Notes under the pieces: model-generated | The model's input: the letters and a program-made list of their open reading frames with translations, nothing else | What the model was told of the DNA's origin: nothing | Database searches by the model: none | Position numbers and translations under genes: made by a program | NCBI GenBank assembly: GCA_026129405.1 | Contig: JAHCID010000003.1 | Coordinates: forward strand, 247,257-311,256 | DNA length: 64,000 nucleotides | Source: a bacterium | GTDB lineage: Bacteria > Desulfobacterota > Binatia > DP-6 | Direction: 5' to 3' | In this document: one piece after another, positions 15,068-23,067 of the stretch | How the letters are laid out: every line of letters begins with the position of its first letter | Position numbering within the stretch: the stretch's first letter is position 1

Positions 15068-15592
15068 GTGCGCCGGCCGATCTATCAGGGTCGCATCGTC
15101 GACCTCGGCATCGAGGACGTCACGCTGCCGAACGGGGCCCGCGTCGCGCTCGAGGTCATCCGGCATCCCGGCGCCTCGGCGGTGGTGGCGGTCGACGCCG
15201 CCGACGCCGTCGTCCTGATCCACCAGTACCGCCACGCCGCCGGTGGCTACCTCTGGGAGCTGCCGGCCGGGGTGCTCGACCACGAGGGCGAGGCGCCCGA
15301 GTCCTGCGCGGTTCGCGAGCTGCGCGAGGAGACCGGCCTCGTCGCCGGCGAGATGACCCCGCTCGGCAGCATCCTCACCACCCCGGGCTTCACCGATGAG
15401 CGCATCCATCTGTTCCTCGCCTTGCACCTGCGCGAGGAGGCGGCCGAGCGGGGCGAGGACGAGGACATCGCCGAGGTGGCGCGCGTCCCGTTCGCCGACG
15501 CGCTCGCGCGCGTGCGGCGCGGCGAGATCGTCGACGGCAAGACCATCGCCGGACTCCACCTGGCGGCGGCGCGCCTCGGGATCGGCGCCTGA
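15068..15592 (+). CDS. NUDIX hydrolase, ADP-ribose pyrophosphatase type
   Basis: The 174-residue protein (GTG start) carries the Nudix box as GEAPESCAVRELREETGL, preceded by LWELPAGVLD. The tail TTPGFTDERIHLFLA is typical of ADP-ribose/GDP-mannose pyrophosphatases. It probably hydrolyses ADP-ribose or related nucleoside diphosphate sugars. It is three bases upstream of the LnmK-like gene and likely co-transcribed. Confidence 0.88.
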   Translation: MRRPIYQGRIVDLGIEDVTLPNGARVALEVIRHPGASAVVAVDAADAVVLIHQYRHAAGGYLWELPAGVLDHEGEAPESCAVRELREETGLVAGEMTPLGSILTTPGFTDERIHLFLALHLREEAAERGEDEDIAEVARVPFADALARVRRGEIVDGKTIAGLHLAAARLGIGA

Positions 15593-15594
15593 CG

Positions 15595-16476
15595 ATGTAC
15601 GTCTCCCGCAGCCCGTGGCACCTCGGGATGCCGCACACGATCGCGGGGGCGATGTCGGAGATCGCGCTGCTCGCCCACGTGCAGGATCTCCAATGGAGCG
15701 AGATCGGGCGCCTCGTCGGCACACCGGCATCCCGGCTCCGCGACGGCGAGGGACGCGAGGTCTACGCGAGCATCTACTACGTCGAGATCGACGGCCTGCC
15801 CGAGGCGGGGCTGCGCGCGTTCGGGCCCGACGACGACCTCGACGTGCTCTCGTCGCTCGGCCGCTTCGGAACGACCATGCTCGAGGTCGACCACCTCCTG
15901 GTCTCGCCGGGCACGCCGGCCGCGCCGCTGCCCAGCGCGCCGCGCGTGCGGCTGTCGAACGTGCTCGTGGCGCTCGGCGGCGGGCCCGACGATCTCCGCA
16001 TCGCCACCCCGGCCAACGCCCGACTGGACGCCATCCCGAGCTTGCCGACCCAGCCCGAGTCGTATCGCGCCACCCGCGAGGCACAGGCGCGGGGCACGTT
16101 CGCGCCGCCCCCCACGGACGCGCGACCGCTCGGCATGTCCGGCTTCACCGTCACCCTGCCGATCAACCCCGACCGCGACCTCAACGGCGTCGGCCTGCTC
16201 TACTTCGCGAACTACGTCGCCTTCCTCGACGCCGCCGAGCGGGCGGCGCTGCTCGCGAGCGGCACGTACGCTGCCGGGGCGTTGGACGGGCGCGCCACCG
16301 TGCGTCGGCGGATCGGCTTCTACGGCAACTGCCGTGCCTCGGACACCCTCGGCGTCGAGGTCGACGCCTACGCCGTCGGACCCCAGCGGCTGCTCGTGCA
16401 CCACCGGGTGCGCCGGCAGAGCGACGGGCGCCTGATCGCGGTCGCGCAGGCCGAGAAGCAGCTGCGCGCCGGCTGA
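15595..16476 (+). CDS. LnmK-like double hot-dog acyltransferase (Pnap_2097 type)
   Basis: The 293-residue protein resembles LnmK/Pnap_2097 family proteins. The N-terminal hot-dog includes SPWHLGMPHTIAGAMSE, and the second hot-dog includes INPDRDLNGVGLLYFANYVAFLDAAERAAL and a YGNCRASDTL strand. LnmK is a bifunctional acyltransferase/decarboxylase that loads propionyl groups on an acyl carrier protein from methylmalonyl-CoA. A stand-alone ACP gene lies eight bases away on the opposite strand, which supports an ACP-loading role. The specific acyl group is unknown. Confidence 0.75.
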   Translation: MYVSRSPWHLGMPHTIAGAMSEIALLAHVQDLQWSEIGRLVGTPASRLRDGEGREVYASIYYVEIDGLPEAGLRAFGPDDDLDVLSSLGRFGTTMLEVDHLLVSPGTPAAPLPSAPRVRLSNVLVALGGGPDDLRIATPANARLDAIPSLPTQPESYRATREAQARGTFAPPPTDARPLGMSGFTVTLPINPDRDLNGVGLLYFANYVAFLDAAERAALLASGTYAAGALDGRATVRRRIGFYGNCRASDTLGVEVDAYAVGPQRLLVHHRVRRQSDGRLIAVAQAEKQLRAG

Positions 16477-16483
16477 GGGACGC

Positions 16484-16726
16484 TCACAGCCGATCGAGGT
16501 GTGCGACCAGCGCGCGCACGCTCTCCATGCGGCCGGCACGCAGCTCGGTGCCGTCGAACGGTACGCCGAACTGCTCCTCGACGAAGGTCGCGAGCAGCGT
16601 GATCCCCATCGAGTCGAGGATGCGCTCGCTGAGGAGCGGGGTATCGGCGGTCACCGCAGCGGCGCGGTCGCCCGCCAGGTACTGGCGGACGAAGTCGAGG
16701 AGCCGGGCCGCGCGCGGATCGTCCAT
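16484..16726 (-). CDS. Stand-alone acyl carrier protein
   Basis: The 80-residue protein has the ACP four-helix pattern with the phosphopantetheine attachment motif DSMGI (Ser about residue 39). It converges with the LnmK-like gene and lies downstream of the MBOAT gene on the same strand, 40 bases away. It probably carries an acyl group between these two enzymes, and is not the housekeeping AcpP. Confidence 0.85.
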   Translation of the reverse strand: MDDPRAARLLDFVRQYLAGDRAAAVTADTPLLSERILDSMGITLLATFVEEQFGVPFDGTELRAGRMESVRALVAHLDRL

Positions 16727-16766
16727 GCGCGGCGGGGATTAACATGGGACCCGCGGCGGGTCGACG

Positions 16767-18197
16767 TCAGCGCGGCAGCCCGAGGAGCGCGGGGAAGACC
16801 TCCGGGAAGCGCGCGAAGGCGGGGCCCTGGAAGTGGAGCAGGATGGGCGTCAGGGCGCCCAGGGCCCACATGAGGACGGTGCGCACGGTGTGCCCCGCGA
16901 CGCCGCCGTCGGGCGTGGGCGGCAGCGTGACGTGGAGCACGACGCCGAGTCCGTTGATCGCCGCCCAGAGTGCGATCGGCAGCACCTGGACGAGGGTGAA
17001 GTCGCCGCTCACGAACGGCAGGCCGGCGATGTGCCACAGGAAGCTCACGGCGAAGGCCGCGGCGATGTTGCGCACCGCGTGACGACGTGCGCCGAGCGGG
17101 GCGTACACGTGCTGGACGAGCCAGTTGGTCAGCGTGCCGCGCCATGCCCACCACAGCTCCGACGGGTTCTGGCAGCCGAGGAGGCCGCGGAAGTTGGCGC
17201 GCAGCTGGACGCCGAAGAAGAGCGCGACGCCATCGATGAGCGCCCAGCCGCCCATCACGGCGAGCGCCGTACGCAGAAAGAGAGCGATCGCGGTGGGCCA
17301 GGCGAGGAGCGGACCGCCGGCGGCGAGGACGTCGTCGACGGAGACCGGGATGGCGAGCGCCAGCCAGGTCTGGGCGGCGCCGAGCGCGACGCGGCGTACG
17401 GCCCGGCGCGGATCCGGGGCGGCGTCGCGGGCGAGGTTGCGGCGCGAGAACTCGGCGTACACCTCCGGCGCGCCGAAGAGGCCGAAGGCGCCGGGGTAGA
17501 ACGTCAGGTAGGCCGCCCAATCGACGAGCCGTCGCGGCGCGCGCACGGCCTCGACGAGGAAGCTCGCCTGGCGCAGCGCCGCGAACGCCAGCAGGCCCTG
17601 GACCTGGAGCGCGGCGAAGCCGCCGCTGCCGGTCCGCATCCGGAGGCCCCAGACGTACACCCCGACGAACAGGGCCGCCTGCACCGCGACCAGCACCCAG
17701 GGCCGGGACCGCAGCGGTCCGCGCACGAGCAGCGCACCGGCGAGACAGGCGCCGCCGACGCCGAGCACGGCGTGGGCGCCGGCGTACTGGAGGAGCACGC
17801 CGAGGCTCACGGCGACGAGCCCGGCCTTGCGGATCCACCCTGGCGCCCCCTCGAGCGCGAGGCCGCCGAAGGCCGCGAGGGCGAGGTGATCCCAGCGCGT
17901 GAAGAGGCCTTCGAAGCCGGGGCTCGGGTTGCGCACCAGCCAGGCGGCGAAGCCGACGGCGAGCACGGCGCAGCCGGCGCGCATCGCGAGGCCGACGGCG
18001 GCCGAGCGCTCGCCCAGCCGCCGGACCCCGAGCCCGATCCCGGCGAGCACGGCGGCGAGCGCCGCCAGCCCGCCCAGGTCGAGCAGGTGCCCGACCATCG
18101 GTGCCGCCGGTGCCGGCACCGGGGCGCGCAGCAGCGGCTCGAGCGCGTCGCGCAGCGGCGCGACGACGTCCTTCAGGAGATCGGAGGAGACGGCCAC
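16767..18197 (-). CDS. MBOAT membrane O-acyltransferase
   Basis: The 476-residue polytopic protein has about eleven hydrophobic segments. The MBOAT signature region contains YLTFYPGAFGLFGAPEVYAEF, then NPSELWWAWRGTLTNWL, then the catalytic His in SFLWHIAGLPF. AlgI/DltB-type members transfer acyl groups across the membrane to polysaccharides or teichoic acids. With the adjacent ACP and LnmK-like loader, a dedicated acyl-ACP to surface-acceptor route is plausible. The acceptor is unknown. Confidence 0.85.
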   Translation of the reverse strand: MAVSSDLLKDVVAPLRDALEPLLRAPVPAPAAPMVGHLLDLGGLAALAAVLAGIGLGVRRLGERSAAVGLAMRAGCAVLAVGFAAWLVRNPSPGFEGLFTRWDHLALAAFGGLALEGAPGWIRKAGLVAVSLGVLLQYAGAHAVLGVGGACLAGALLVRGPLRSRPWVLVAVQAALFVGVYVWGLRMRTGSGGFAALQVQGLLAFAALRQASFLVEAVRAPRRLVDWAAYLTFYPGAFGLFGAPEVYAEFSRRNLARDAAPDPRRAVRRVALGAAQTWLALAIPVSVDDVLAAGGPLLAWPTAIALFLRTALAVMGGWALIDGVALFFGVQLRANFRGLLGCQNPSELWWAWRGTLTNWLVQHVYAPLGARRHAVRNIAAAFAVSFLWHIAGLPFVSGDFTLVQVLPIALWAAINGLGVVLHVTLPPTPDGGVAGHTVRTVLMWALGALTPILLHFQGPAFARFPEVFPALLGLPR

Positions 18198-18210
18198 GGG
18201 CGGTGGCCCG

Positions 18211-18723
18211 TCACTCGGGCGCGGCGACGCCGAGGTGCTCGACGATCAGCTTCTCGAGGCCCGGGGGATCGAGGTACTTCGGGTGTCGCACGATCCGGTC
18301 CTTCCAGATGGCGAAGCTCGTGGGCAGCCCCTCGGGCATGATCCGCTGGGCGCGCTCCTGCGCGCCGGGGTGGATCCAGTACGTGTCGTAGTGGATGCCC
18401 CAGTCGGCGGCGACGCGCGCCACCTCGGCGGCGTCGCCGAGGTCGACGGCGACGCCGATGATGCGCACGTCGCGCGCCGCCCAGCGCCTGGCGGCCACGT
18501 CGAGGGTCGGGACCTCGGCGCGGCACGGGGCGCAGTAGGACGCCCAGAACGTCACCACGGCGCGGCCGTCGCCGACGACGTCGCGCAGGGGCACGGGCGC
18601 GGCGTCGCCGCGCCGCACGGGCAGGTCGAGCAGGTCGGCGGTCGCCGCGTCGGACGGCGCGGCGACCGCCGCCGCGCCGCTGCCGACGAGGAGCGCGAGC
18701 GCGGCGACGGCGAGCACGCGCAT
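18211..18723 (-). CDS. TlpA-like periplasmic thiol-disulfide oxidoreductase
   Basis: The 170-residue protein has a Sec signal peptide (residues 1-22) and a thioredoxin-like fold with active site WASYCAPC and the cis-proline segment EGLPTSFAIW. It likely acts in the periplasm as a reductant or in protein maturation. It lies between the MBOAT gene and a secreted protein gene, 13 and 6 bases apart, on the same strand. Confidence 0.88.
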   Translation of the reverse strand: MRVLAVAALALLVGSGAAAVAAPSDAATADLLDLPVRRGDAAPVPLRDVVGDGRAVVTFWASYCAPCRAEVPTLDVAARRWAARDVRIIGVAVDLGDAAEVARVAADWGIHYDTYWIHPGAQERAQRIMPEGLPTSFAIWKDRIVRHPKYLDPPGLEKLIVEHLGVAAPE

Positions 18724-18729
18724 GGGCGG

Positions 18730-19194
18730 CTACTTCACCGTGAGGGTGCCCTTGATGTCGAGCGTCCCCGTCACGACGTCGACCGAGTCGAGCTCCTTGC
18801 GGACCAGGAACGCGTAGCTGCCCGGGGCGAACGAGCACACGCTCGCGAAGCGGCCCGGCGGGATGAGGCCGACCAGACGGTCGCCCTCGAACTGGAAGAG
18901 CCCCCACGGCGGCCGCTTGCCGGGATCGGACGTCGCCCAGGTGCAGCGGATCTTGTCCTTCAGGTCGGGCGGCGGGATGAAGGCGACGCGGAGGAGATTG
19001 AAGGACTGGTTCTGGAACACGAGCACTTCGTCGGCGCTCATCGTGCTGTCCGAGGGGATGATGAGGTCCTCGCCCAGCGTGATGGTCTGCGTCTTGTGCT
19101 TCGCGTGCGACGAGGCGTCCTCGTCGGCACGCACGGGCACGGCGGCGACGACGAGGCTGAGACAAGCGGTGAGGACGAGGCTGCGGACGGTCAT
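18730..19194 (-). CDS. Secreted cupredoxin-like hypothetical protein
   Basis: The 154-residue protein starts at 19194, where GGAGGTG lies just upstream; the longer frame lacks support. It has a cleavable signal peptide (about 1-23). The mature part is beta-rich (LGEDLIIPSDSTMSADEVLVFQNQS and PPGRFASVCSFAPGSYAFLV), resembling a cupredoxin fold, but a complete type-1 copper ligand set is not visible. It is the first gene of the TlpA-MBOAT-ACP strand and may be a structural or redox partner of TlpA. Confidence 0.65.
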   Translation of the reverse strand: MTVRSLVLTACLSLVVAAVPVRADEDASSHAKHKTQTITLGEDLIIPSDSTMSADEVLVFQNQSFNLLRVAFIPPPDLKDKIRCTWATSDPGKRPPWGLFQFEGDRLVGLIPPGRFASVCSFAPGSYAFLVRKELDSVDVVTGTLDIKGTLTVK

Positions 19195-19315
19195 CGTGCA
19201 CACCTCCGGGTCGTTGGGGTTGCCGCGGTGTCTAGCGCCTTCGTCCGCGGGGCGCCAGGGTTGGCGAGATCGTCGGGTGTCCGGAGGGCCGGGCGCGGTG
19301 GTCCTCGAAGCGAGC

Positions 19316-20193
19316 GCCATGCTAGCCCCGCCGTCGTGCGAGGAGCGCTCGAGCGCGGAAGCCTGCGGGTCGGTGGGTTGGTCGCCGGACTCTTCCTCCT
19401 CGAGCTCGCGCTTCAGGGCGCGGCGCTCCTCGCGCGTCCGCGGTGAGCGCGCACGGTGAAGGCGCGCGGCGCGTCCTCGCCGTGGGCGACAGCAACGTCT
19501 TCGATCTGTTCGTCCCGCGGGGCGAGAGCTACCCGCACCGGCTCGGCGAGCGCCTCGCGAGCGCCGCCGTGATCAACGGGGGCGTCCCCGGCACGGCGAG
19601 CGCGCGCCTGCTCCGCGTCCTTCCCGCGCTCCTCGCAGAGCACCGGCCGACGGACGTGCTCGTGACCGTCGGGGTGAACGACTTTCTGGGTGGCGGGGGA
19701 GACCGGATCGAGCGCCCGTGGTGAGCGCGCCTGCGGAGCGTGCGCCTCGGCTACCTGATCGCGTGGCACCTGCGGGAAGATCGTCCGGAGACCGTGGACC
19801 CGGATCGCCCGCAGACCTTTTTTCGTCGGGGATGCGATCGTCGATGCGACGCCGCGCCGCCGCCGCGCCGAGGACGGCGCCCCCGACACGATCCGCAATC
19901 TCGTCGCCGTCGCCGAGACGATCCGCGCCGCCGGCGCCACGCCGTGGTTCGTCACCTACGGCAGCGAGACGCCCGTCTACCGCGTGGCGAGCAGGTGGCT
20001 TCGCCAGGCCGCCCAGCAGAGCGGCACCCGCGTGATCGCGGTTACCGTGCCGCCCGAAGAGCAGTTCCCGGACGGGCACCCGCGGGCCGCCGGCTATGCC
20101 CGCATCGCCGACGGCGTGGCGGCGGCGCTCGAGCGCGACGACGCCTCGCTCCGTGCCGGCGCGGCGGCCGGGTCGGCGAGCCACGGGCGGTAG
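19316..20193 (+). pseudogene. Decayed SGNH/GDSL hydrolase (copy of 21650-22507)
   Basis: The sequence is a diverged duplicate of the intact SGNH gene downstream, beginning at a shared CATGCTAG upstream motif. At least three lesions are visible: a stop and frame change near 19444-19446, a TGG to TGA change at 19722-19724, and an extra T in a homopolymer near 19820. The remaining frames still encode GDSN, GVNDF and the GHPRAAGY block. Similarity continues past the stop to about 20355, so the whole locus was duplicated. Confidence 0.85.
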
Positions 20194-21291
20194 ACGCGCG
20201 CCGCCCGTGCGCGGCGGCACGGGTGCGCCACATGGGGTGTCGCTTGCGCCTCGTCCGAGCTGACCGGTATCTCGGTAGTCGGCTCGCGGGACGCCCCGCG
20301 CCGCCGACGACGCCGGGCGGCCGGCGGGGAGGTGCAGTACGGCACACGTCACCTTCAAGCCGGCGGCCTGTGCCGACGTCGGTCGCAGGTCGACGGTCTT
20401 GTGCTGTGTGTTCATGAGCTCGCGGCCGTCGAAGGCGAGGTACACGCCGACCGCGCGGAAGCGGCAGTAGAGCGGCTCGCTCTCATCATCGACGCGGCCG
20501 GTGGCGAGGGGGTGCCAGGAGACACCGAGCGCGACCGCGAACTTGTCCAGGGCGATCTTGGTGAGCGCCCAGCCGCGCGACTGCTTCTCGCAGTAGAAGT
20601 CCGCCGACTCGCCGGGCTTGCGGATCGCCTCCCGGGGCAGGCGCGTCGCATCGATCGCGACGGTGCGGATGGCGAGCGAGTGGAACGGCGCGATGAAATC
20701 GGGCCGTGCGGCGGGGAAACACACGTTCGCGTGCGCGCGCAGCTCGTTCAGCCGATCGAGCGCGACGTTGAGGTCCGTCACGATGCCGCAGAGCTGCTCG
20801 ACGCGGGAGACCGCGGCCTCGGGGCGCACGGCGACGGCGCCGCCGTTGCTGGGACCAGTCGCCGGCGCGGCGGTGGTCGTCTGCGGCCGCTGATCACGGC
20901 CGGCGAAGGGCAGCCCGCCCTGACGACCGTTCGTCGGCTGGTCCTTTGCCTTCGCCCGCGCGATCGCAGCGTCGTAGACGGCGAGCACCGCGGCGTGCCC
21001 CTGCGTGTCGTCGACCGCGACGAACTCGGCCTCGAAGAGCGCCCGGGACGTCTGGTCGAGCAGCTGCACCGCCGCCGTGCACTTCTCGCCGAGCGCGAGC
21101 GCCTCGAGCGCGCCCCATCCGCTCCACTTGACGGCGGCGGGCAACTCCGGGGCGACGGACCCGCCCCGGCTGTCGTAGGCGGCCTCGCCGGGCCGGTACG
21201 TTTCCGCCGTGGCGATGCGCTCGCGCGCCATCGCGAGCACCTGCGACGTGGTGTAGGTGCGGGAGGGATCGGGCTTCGGGTAGGTGCCCAT
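19573..21291 (-). CDS. Phage-type DUF6197-like protein with run-on 3' end
   Basis: Residues 1 to about 317 (21291 to about 20340) look like a real phage gene. A DUF6197-like N-terminus (KWSGWGALEALALG and HAAVLAVYDAAIARAK) is followed by a domain with FYCEKQSRGWALTKIALDKFAVALGVSW. After about 20340 the frame simply runs on through the antisense of the SGNH pseudogene, with no stop until 19573. The native 3' end was probably lost when this fragment became joined to the duplicated locus. The start at 21291 lies three bases after the stop of the upstream small gene. Confidence 0.55.
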   Translation of the reverse strand: MGTYPKPDPSRTYTTSQVLAMARERIATAETYRPGEAAYDSRGGSVAPELPAAVKWSGWGALEALALGEKCTAAVQLLDQTSRALFEAEFVAVDDTQGHAAVLAVYDAAIARAKAKDQPTNGRQGGLPFAGRDQRPQTTTAAPATGPSNGGAVAVRPEAAVSRVEQLCGIVTDLNVALDRLNELRAHANVCFPAARPDFIAPFHSLAIRTVAIDATRLPREAIRKPGESADFYCEKQSRGWALTKIALDKFAVALGVSWHPLATGRVDDESEPLYCRFRAVGVYLAFDGRELMNTQHKTVDLRPTSAQAAGLKVTCAVLHLPAGRPASSAARGVPRADYRDTGQLGRGASDTPCGAPVPPRTGGARLPPVARRPGRRAGTERGVVALERRRHAVGDAGIAGGPRVPVRELLFGRHGNRDHAGAALLGGLAKPPARHAVDGRLAAVGDEPRRGAGGADRLGDGDEIADRVGGAVLGAAAARRRIDDRIPDEKRSAGDPGPRSPDDLPAGATRSGSRGARSAGALTTGARSGLPRHPESRSPRRSRARPSAGALRGAREGRGAGARSPCRGRPR

Positions 21292-21293
21292 CG

Positions 21294-21476
21294 TCAGCCC
21301 GCCGCCATCTGGTCGCCGAGCTGCTTCCGCAGGAGGCCCAGCACCTCCAGTGCGCGCGCGGCGGCGACCCCGGGGTCCGCGTCGTAGACCTTGACCTCGC
21401 ACTGCACCTTGCCCTTGGCGTTGGTGCTCAGCTGGACGCTGTGCGGGGCGACGTGCTCGACGAGCTGCTTCTCCAT
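21294..21476 (-). CDS. Small phage-remnant protein, 60 aa
   Basis: The 60-residue protein starts at 21476 behind AGAGG and ends three bases before the DUF6197-like start, so the two are coupled. It contains a beta-strand pair (SVQLSTNAKGKVQCEVKVY) and a helix (AAARALEVLGLLRKQL). It is probably part of the same phage remnant. No function is known. Confidence 0.6.
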   Translation of the reverse strand: MEKQLVEHVAPHSVQLSTNAKGKVQCEVKVYDADPGVAAARALEVLGLLRKQLGDQMAAG

Positions 21477-21487
21477 GGGAGCCTCTT

Positions 21488-21634
21488 TCAGGCGGACAGC
21501 CCAACCGCGCGGAGGCAGCTGGGGCAGAGGGTGAACGGGGGCCGGCGGCAGGCGCGCCGGCAGGCGAAGGTGCGCGGGCAGCGCGGGCAGCGGTGGTACC
21601 AGCGCGGCGAGCTGGTCTGTGACGCGACCGGCAT
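21488..21634 (-). CDS. Possible 48-aa cysteine-rich protein
   Basis: The frame from 21634 encodes a basic mini-protein with two CxxC-like pairs (CPRCPRTFACRRAC and LCPSC), compatible with a zinc knuckle. It lies directly upstream of the other phage-remnant genes on the same strand. No ribosome binding site is obvious, and the frame overlaps the upstream region of the SGNH gene. Confidence 0.35.
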   Translation of the reverse strand: MPVASQTSSPRWYHRCPRCPRTFACRRACRRPPFTLCPSCLRAVGLSA

Positions 21635-21649
21635 GCTAGTCCCGTCGTC

Positions 21650-22507
21650 GTGCGACGACTGATCGAGCGCGGCGGCCTGCTGGTCATCGGCCTGATGGTA
21701 GGACTCGCGGCCCTCGAGCTCGTGCTGCAGGGGGCGGCGGTCCTCATCCGCCCGGCCCCGAGCGCGAGCGGTGTGGGCGCTCGACGCCTGCTCGCCGTGG
21801 GCGACAGCAACGTGTTCGGCCTGTTCCTCCCCCGGGAGGCGAGCTACCCGCACCAGCTCGGCGCGCGGCTCTCGAACGCCACCGTCGTCAACTGGGGAGT
21901 CCCCGGGACGACGAGCGGGCGCTTGCGGAGCCTGCTGCCCGCGCTGCTCGCCGAGCAGCGGCCGACGGATGTCCTCGTGACCGTGGGCGTCAACGACTTC
22001 TGGGCCGCCGGCGACGACCGGATCGAACGCCCGTGGTGGGCGCGCCTGCGCACCGTGCGCCTCGGCTACCTCCTCGCGTGGTACCTGCGCGACGATCAAC
22101 CGGAGACCGTAGACCCGGACCGCCCGCAGACCTTCCTCGTCGGGGATGCGATCGTCGACGCACGGCCGCGGCGGCGCCGTGTGGAGGATGGCGCCCCGGA
22201 GACCGTCGCCAACCTGGTCGCGATCGCCGAGGCGGTCCGCGCCGCCGGCGCCACGCCCTGGTTCGTCACGTACGGGAGCGAGACGCCCGTCTATCGCGTC
22301 GCCAGCCGCCGGCTGCGCGAGGCCGCGGAGCAGACCGGGGCCCGCCTGGTCGCGGTCACCGTGCCGCCGGAGGAGCAGTTCCACGACGGCCACCCGCGTG
22401 CCGATGGGTACGCCCGCATCGCGGCCGCGGTCGCGGCGGCAGTCGAGCGCGATCACGCCTCAGCCCCCGTCGACGCGGCATCGAGCTCCGCGAGCCGCAA
22501 GCAGTAG
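21650..22507 (+). CDS. Membrane-anchored SGNH/GDSL-family hydrolase
   Basis: The 285-residue protein (GTG start) has one N-terminal transmembrane helix (about 9-32). The SGNH blocks follow: block I AVGDSNVFG, block II VPGTTSGR, block III TVGVNDFW and block V DGHPRADGY with the catalytic Asp-His pair. Members are esterases or sugar O-acetyl hydrolases/transferases, here probably facing the periplasm. A decayed paralogue lies 2.3 kb upstream. The 3' end overlaps the convergent XRE gene by 55 bases. Confidence 0.85.
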   Translation: MRRLIERGGLLVIGLMVGLAALELVLQGAAVLIRPAPSASGVGARRLLAVGDSNVFGLFLPREASYPHQLGARLSNATVVNWGVPGTTSGRLRSLLPALLAEQRPTDVLVTVGVNDFWAAGDDRIERPWWARLRTVRLGYLLAWYLRDDQPETVDPDRPQTFLVGDAIVDARPRRRRVEDGAPETVANLVAIAEAVRAAGATPWFVTYGSETPVYRVASRRLREAAEQTGARLVAVTVPPEEQFHDGHPRADGYARIAAAVAAAVERDHASAPVDAASSSASRKQ

Positions 22508-22713
22508 ACGCGCAGCGGCCGCTGGCCGCCGCGCTCCCAGCGCCCGACCGTCGCGGCCCGCGCACCGACCCGCACCGCCAACTCCTCCTGGCTCCAGCCG
22601 CACCGCTGCCGCAGGGCGCGGATGCGCTCCGGAGTCCACCGGGCGGGCGTAGCGTCGGCCGTCGTGTCGCTCGTCACAGCCGGTCCTATACGCCGGTCAT
22701 TTCTGAGCGTCAA
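22453..22713 (-). CDS. XRE-family HTH regulator
   Basis: The 86-residue protein has a Cro/C1-type HTH: IRALRQRCGWSQEELAVRVGARAATVGRWERG. It diverges from the small gene at 22765, with about 50 bases between them, the typical arrangement of a phage-like repressor/Cro pair. The corresponding region is deleted in the decayed upstream copy. Confidence 0.8.
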   Translation of the reverse strand: MTLRNDRRIGPAVTSDTTADATPARWTPERIRALRQRCGWSQEELAVRVGARAATVGRWERGGQRPLRVYCLRLAELDAASTGAEA

Positions 22714-22764
22714 GTGGGTGGGTCTATGTTGCTCGCGTCAGTGGTTTCGGCTAGACGGGACCCC

Positions 22765-23067
22765 ATGGCCGACGCGAAATCACAGACCGAGGTGAACTGG
22801 GTCGCGCGGGCGATCGATCAGCTGAACGGGCCGAGCGAAGCTATGCGGGCGGTATGGGGCAGGGGAGTCCGCGTCTCAGCGGCGACCCTCGGACGCGCGA
22901 AGCGTAGCGGCAAGGTGGGTGACGCAGACCTCGCTTGCGCCCTGTCCGAGCTGACCGGTATCTCCGTATTTCTGCTCGCGGGCCGCGACGAGCCGACCGA
23001 GGCACAGGCGAAGCGGCGCAAGCCGTCGAGAGGAGGATCGTGGCACACGTCACCTTCAAGCAGATGA
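22765..23067 (+). CDS. Small Cro/YdaS-like protein, 3' end overlaps next gene
   Basis: The 100-residue product from the ATG at 22765 has a segment VRVSAATLGRAKRSGKVGDADLACALSELTGISV that resembles small Cro/YdaS-like regulators. It is divergent from the XRE gene. The last nine codons overlap the FrhB-like gene, so its C-terminus may not be native. A degenerate copy of its central part (about 20245-20300) follows the SGNH pseudogene. Confidence 0.55.
   Translation: MADAKSQTEVNWVARAIDQLNGPSEAMRAVWGRGVRVSAATLGRAKRSGKVGDADLACALSELTGISVFLLAGRDEPTEAQAKRRKPSRGGSWHTSPSSR

Noticed and set aside
20337-20357. Short exact match to 23040-23060 as an attachment site
   Set aside because: The match is part of the longer degenerate duplication of the SGNH locus, not an isolated core site.
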